Position numbers and translations under genes: made by a program. A model generated the notes under the pieces. The model was given only the letters and a program-made list of their open reading frames with translations, made no database searches and was not told the origin of the DNA. Positions 61,091-64,000 of a stretch of 64,000 bases of DNA are shown in pieces. The DNA comes from Niallia circulans. Its GTDB lineage: Bacteria; Bacillota; Bacilli; Bacillales; Cytobacillaceae. The stretch's first letter is position 1. Every line of letters starts with the position of its first letter. The stretch spans positions 3,658,001 through 3,722,000 of the forward strand of contig NZ_CP026031.1 in assembly GCF_003726095.1 (NCBI RefSeq). Reading direction: 5' to 3'.

Positions 61091-63571
61091 CTAATAAAAA
61101 CATTCATTACAAACAGCAAATTTAAACTTAGCCGATAGTTCTTTCCCGCATTTCTTGCATTGCTTCGTCCGTTTCTTACCTTTAAACCCAGTCTTTAACT
61201 GATCGTTTATTTGGTCACTCAATTCCTGTCTTACCTTTTCCCAATAATAGGCTTCTGTCCTTCTTTCTAATCTATATAGGAATAATAAGTGCAGACCAAT
61301 CGCTTTATAACCGAGCTCCAGTTCCTCCAAACTATCTTGTTTAATTTTTGGTTCTGGTAAATCCCTGTTTTCCACAATTGCCTCCATATTTGCTTTCCAT
61401 TGCGCTCGTAATGAGGCTTCACTTGTGGCGAATGGTAGTTTCAGAAAACTAAATAAATCATGCAGGGACATTCTCGCTTCGACCATCGTATCCATAATCA
61501 TTTCATATAGCTGCATTTCCTCTGCTAGTGAAGCCTTTCTTGTTCCTTCTGGGCTTTTAAAATGTCCCCATAAATAAAAGAACAGCCCCAAATTATTGGA
61601 ATACTTTTGAAATCTTTCTAAAACAGCACTTGTTGGTGCTATTGTGAATCCATACAAGTCTTCGTCTCTTTTTTCTAATAAATACTTCATCCTTTTACGG
61701 TCACTGGTGAAAGCAACTCGCCCAATATCATATATCCCCTTTCTTCCTGCTCTACCTGCAATCTGCTTCACTTCCTGTGAGGTTAACATCCTTCTTCTTA
61801 TCCCATCAAATTTGTCATTCTCTAAGAAGACAATTCTCCTTATTGGTAAATTAAGCCCCATCCCAATTGCATCTGTTGAAACAATAACTTTCGTTTCTCC
61901 CTTAATAAAGCGCTCCATTTGTTTTTTTCTTGCTTCTGGTGGCATACTTCCGTAGATGATACTGACTTGCCATCCTTTTCTTTGTAACTCAGAGGCTGTT
62001 TCTAAGACTCTTCTTCTAGAGAAACACACTAATGCGTCTCCCTTTCTTGTATGACTTAATTGAAATAACTCATTTTCTACCTGTAACGGTGTCTCCCGTC
62101 GATATTCATGAACCTCTACATCTATATCACCTAATAACTGTAGAATCATGTTTTTGGCATGCAGACTTGCGATAATATGGACCTCTTGTGCATTTGTCTT
62201 GGTGATAGCACGATACCATGAGAATCCTCGTTCTCTGTCCGCAATCATTTGTGCCTCATCAATGACAACAACTTCGTAAAAATCCTTTTCATGAAACATT
62301 TCTACTGTACTCGATTGATGTTGAGCTTCCAGAACAAGCTTTTCTTCTTCCCCTGTTTTTAGCGAACATGGAATTCCTTGCTGATTCAGCTTCTCATAAA
62401 TTTCCAATGCTAATAATCTTAATGGAGCTAAATATAAACCGCTGGAAGCTTCCATCATTCGTTTAATTGCTTGAAATGTTTTACCAGTATTTGTTTCTCC
62501 AGTATGAAGGATATATTTAACATCTATATTGGTTGGAGGGTAATATTCTCTTCCAAATATATCCTCAATCATTCTTGCTTCTTCTTCTTTACGTCGTCTT
62601 TGCTCCTCGCGATCTTCTGCTTCCTTCTGTTCCTTCCTTTGACGGTCTTTTTCCATAATCTCTTTATGAATCTCTACATCAAAAGGAATATCTAATAATT
62701 TTTCCAAATCGATTACATACTCAGAAAACAAATCTTCAAGAAACTCTTCTGTTATTTCTTCCAGTAAAGGCGTGCTTACTTCTAGTAAAAAAGAATTGCT
62801 TAAGGAATGGTCAAATATGTCTTCATATTCTTCTTTTATTCGATTAGGCAATTTATCTTTCAGCCATGTCGGAAAAAAGTCAATTAAATGCTGAAAGATT
62901 AAATTTTCATATGCTTCTGTCCGGTCTTCTAAAAAGTAAAATTGGTTATAGGGCATATTCATTTCATTTGATAAATATTCTTCAAAGGTTAACTCCATCG
63001 AAGATAAAACAATGCCATTCCGTTCTATCTCTAGCGCAATATTACTTCCTGTTAAATAGCGAACATAGAGAAACAATTCCTCATAATGCTTTTCCATCAA
63101 TTGCTCAATATAATAAGAGAATTTCATTTTATATTTACGTTTTGCTTCTAGATTTTTCTGTTCTTCTACGGTTTGCAAATAGTTTTCTCGTCTTTCTTTA
63201 TACCTTTTTTCCCATTCTTCTTTTTTATCCCCGAGGTTTTTTCTTAACCATTCTTCATAACGGAATACTTCAACCTCACGAATTTCACTTCTAAATAATC
63301 GGTTAATAACCTTTTTATTAAGATCATTAATGTCCAATCCTTTATTGGTGAGATATTGTTTCTTTTCAGCATACTTGATATGACTAGTTGCAGTATTTAG
63401 CCAAGTATTTAGCCAAATTTGCTCTATAAATACTTTTCGGTCATCCATATATTGTTCAAAAGTAGGCAGACGATCTTGTTTCTCTAAATACTTATTTACA
63501 TCATTCATAATATGGCTTTTTGTTTGTTGAATCGCTTTATCGTATTGCGGTTTTAATATTGGATTTATCAT
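61091..63571 (-). CDS. Suv3-like superfamily 2 helicase with C-terminal zinc ribbon
   Basis: 826 aa. A long charged N-terminal region (1-345) ends in a Glu/Arg-rich coiled coil. The helicase core has Walker A TGETNTGKTF (about 357-366), LYLAPLRLLALEIYEKL, the DEAQ box VVIDEAQMIAD (about 439), motif III IASLHAKN, motif V VIVSTDAIGMGLNLP and motif VI QIAGRAGRKG. This is the pattern of mitochondrial RNA helicase Suv3 and its bacterial relatives. The C-terminus (about 805-826) has four cysteines in a CxxC...CxxC zinc-ribbon arrangement. A role in RNA unwinding or decay is inferred from the family. It is a single gene, with an intergenic gap on each side. Confidence 0.88.
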   Translation of the reverse strand: MINPILKPQYDKAIQQTKSHIMNDVNKYLEKQDRLPTFEQYMDDRKVFIEQIWLNTWLNTATSHIKYAEKKQYLTNKGLDINDLNKKVINRLFRSEIREVEVFRYEEWLRKNLGDKKEEWEKRYKERRENYLQTVEEQKNLEAKRKYKMKFSYYIEQLMEKHYEELFLYVRYLTGSNIALEIERNGIVLSSMELTFEEYLSNEMNMPYNQFYFLEDRTEAYENLIFQHLIDFFPTWLKDKLPNRIKEEYEDIFDHSLSNSFLLEVSTPLLEEITEEFLEDLFSEYVIDLEKLLDIPFDVEIHKEIMEKDRQRKEQKEAEDREEQRRRKEEEARMIEDIFGREYYPPTNIDVKYILHTGETNTGKTFQAIKRMMEASSGLYLAPLRLLALEIYEKLNQQGIPCSLKTGEEEKLVLEAQHQSSTVEMFHEKDFYEVVVIDEAQMIADRERGFSWYRAITKTNAQEVHIIASLHAKNMILQLLGDIDVEVHEYRRETPLQVENELFQLSHTRKGDALVCFSRRRVLETASELQRKGWQVSIIYGSMPPEARKKQMERFIKGETKVIVSTDAIGMGLNLPIRRIVFLENDKFDGIRRRMLTSQEVKQIAGRAGRKGIYDIGRVAFTSDRKRMKYLLEKRDEDLYGFTIAPTSAVLERFQKYSNNLGLFFYLWGHFKSPEGTRKASLAEEMQLYEMIMDTMVEARMSLHDLFSFLKLPFATSEASLRAQWKANMEAIVENRDLPEPKIKQDSLEELELGYKAIGLHLLFLYRLERRTEAYYWEKVRQELSDQINDQLKTGFKGKKRTKQCKKCGKELSAKFKFAVCNECFY

Positions 63572-63835
63572 GATGAACTCCTATAGAAATGTTATACCAT
63601 TCTTATTTTCCTTTATTTTATCTTAGACATGTAGGTTTTTTAAAATTTTTTAGACTGTCTACCATTTTTCATATGGACTTTATTAACGATCATAACATGG
63701 ATACTAAAGTAAAATGTTGTTATATTCGTTTATTTTATTCAATGCCGATTTTTATCGTTGATTTACTACGATTTTTTTGTTTTGGAAGATTATTTCTTAA
63801 AAATTAGGGAAAACATAAAGGATGATTTCTCGGGA

Positions 63836-63868
63836 AATAAAAAATCCTTGCACGTTGGCAAGGATTAT
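63836..63868 (-). terminator. Terminator of the peptide-transporter gene
   Basis: AATCCTTGC and GCAAGGATT form a 9-bp stem followed leftward by TTTTTATTT. The rest of the 334-base gap 63572-63905 shows nothing I can support. Confidence 0.88.
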
Positions 63869-63905
63869 TTGGGAGGGTCTTCTTTAATAGAGTAAAATTT
63901 GTTGC

Positions 63906-64000
63906 TTAGTTTTTCTTAAGGCTTAATTCTCTTTTATATTTCTCTAGTTCTTTCTCTGTGCAGCGTACATAGTGACCTGGAGTTACTTCTCTTAACTCAG
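63906..64000 (-). CDS. C-terminal end of an oligopeptide ABC transporter ATPase (OppF/AppF type), rest outside window
   Basis: Only 30 codons and the stop are visible: ELREVTPGHYVRCTEKELEK, then a basic tail. The motif PELREV-x-PGH-[FY]-V at the very end, which follows the CPLF-type motif in full-length proteins, is characteristic of OppF/DppF ATPases. It continues beyond the right edge. The assignment rests on this short tail and is therefore moderate. Confidence 0.65.
   Translation of the reverse strand, partial: ELREVTPGHYVRCTEKELEKYKRELSLKKN

Noticed and set aside
63589..63807. 72-codon frame MLYHSYFPLF... near the right end
   Set aside because: It lacks a ribosome site and shows the composition of random AT-rich DNA.

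Overview
The window reads as chromosome from a low-GC, Gram-positive, spore-former-type bacterium of the Bacillaceae. The basis is AT-rich DNA, strong AGGAGG ribosome binding sites, Bacillus-type gene sets (ykoEDC-tenA, opuA, yesL, uxa, RsbKMY) and Bacillus-type control sites (TPP and manganese riboswitches, TreR-like operators, cre, Rex, Fur and sigma-B sites). The species cannot be fixed from sequence alone. I see no prophage, insertion sequence, rRNA, tRNA or CRISPR.

Layout. 1-8.1 kb: the 5' part of a maltodextrin-type binding protein, a trehalose PTS permease with a TreR-like double operator, a TPP-riboswitch thiamine-precursor operon (tenA-ykoE-ykoD-ykoC, leftward), L-lactate dehydrogenase behind a Rex-like site, and an alkyltransferase-like DNA-damage protein. 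8.2-12.9 kb: a complete branched-chain amino acid ABC transporter (livJHMGF, leftward). 13.4-19.6 kb: an unknown lipoprotein, a first tandem-repeat array, a Fur-box ferredoxin/thioredoxin-reductase-like flavoprotein, and the glycine betaine transporter opuA, whose ATPase gene is split by a frameshift at a slippery A-run.

19.7-40.4 kb is a pectin and galacturonate utilisation island. Leftward genes encode GH43, DUF4064, pectinesterase, an esterase-like hydrolase, GH28, GH105, a solute-binding protein, YesL and a permease. A second permease, divergently placed, lies to the right, followed by an AraC-type membrane regulator (leftward) and then a LacI regulator, a fused tagaturonate reductase-altronate dehydratase, uronate isomerase, an esterase-like hydrolase and a rhamnogalacturonan acetylesterase (rightward). 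The enzymes lack signal peptides, so imported oligosaccharides are probably de-esterified and cut to galacturonate in the cytoplasm and then taken to 2-keto-3-deoxygluconate. No transporter ATPase is present, as is usual when a shared MsmX-type ATPase serves several importers. Matching cre sites and a shared 10-mer tie the transporter promoters to the AraC gene promoter.

40.5-41.4 kb holds a second tandem array of 42 units. Both arrays are built on the same 10-base core (ATCAGCCAAA), in opposite orientation and with different spacers. This is the most unusual feature of the window. 41.6-55.7 kb carries a CsbC-like sugar porter and a large catalase, each behind a sigma-B-like promoter, an orphan PTS IIC-like membrane protein, a manganese (yybP-ykoY) riboswitch in front of two genes of unknown function, several unknown membrane proteins, a flavin oxidoreductase, a MarR/quinone-reductase-like pair, a SIMPL protein and GMP reductase. 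Three diverged copies of an intergenic GGGACA-type repeat lie in this part and after opuAC. 55.9-60.8 kb is a complete RsbY-RsbM-RsbK module, the Bacillus cereus type of sigma-B input pathway, which fits the sigma-B-like promoters nearby. 61-64 kb: a Suv3-like helicase and the 3' end of an oligopeptide transporter ATPase gene.
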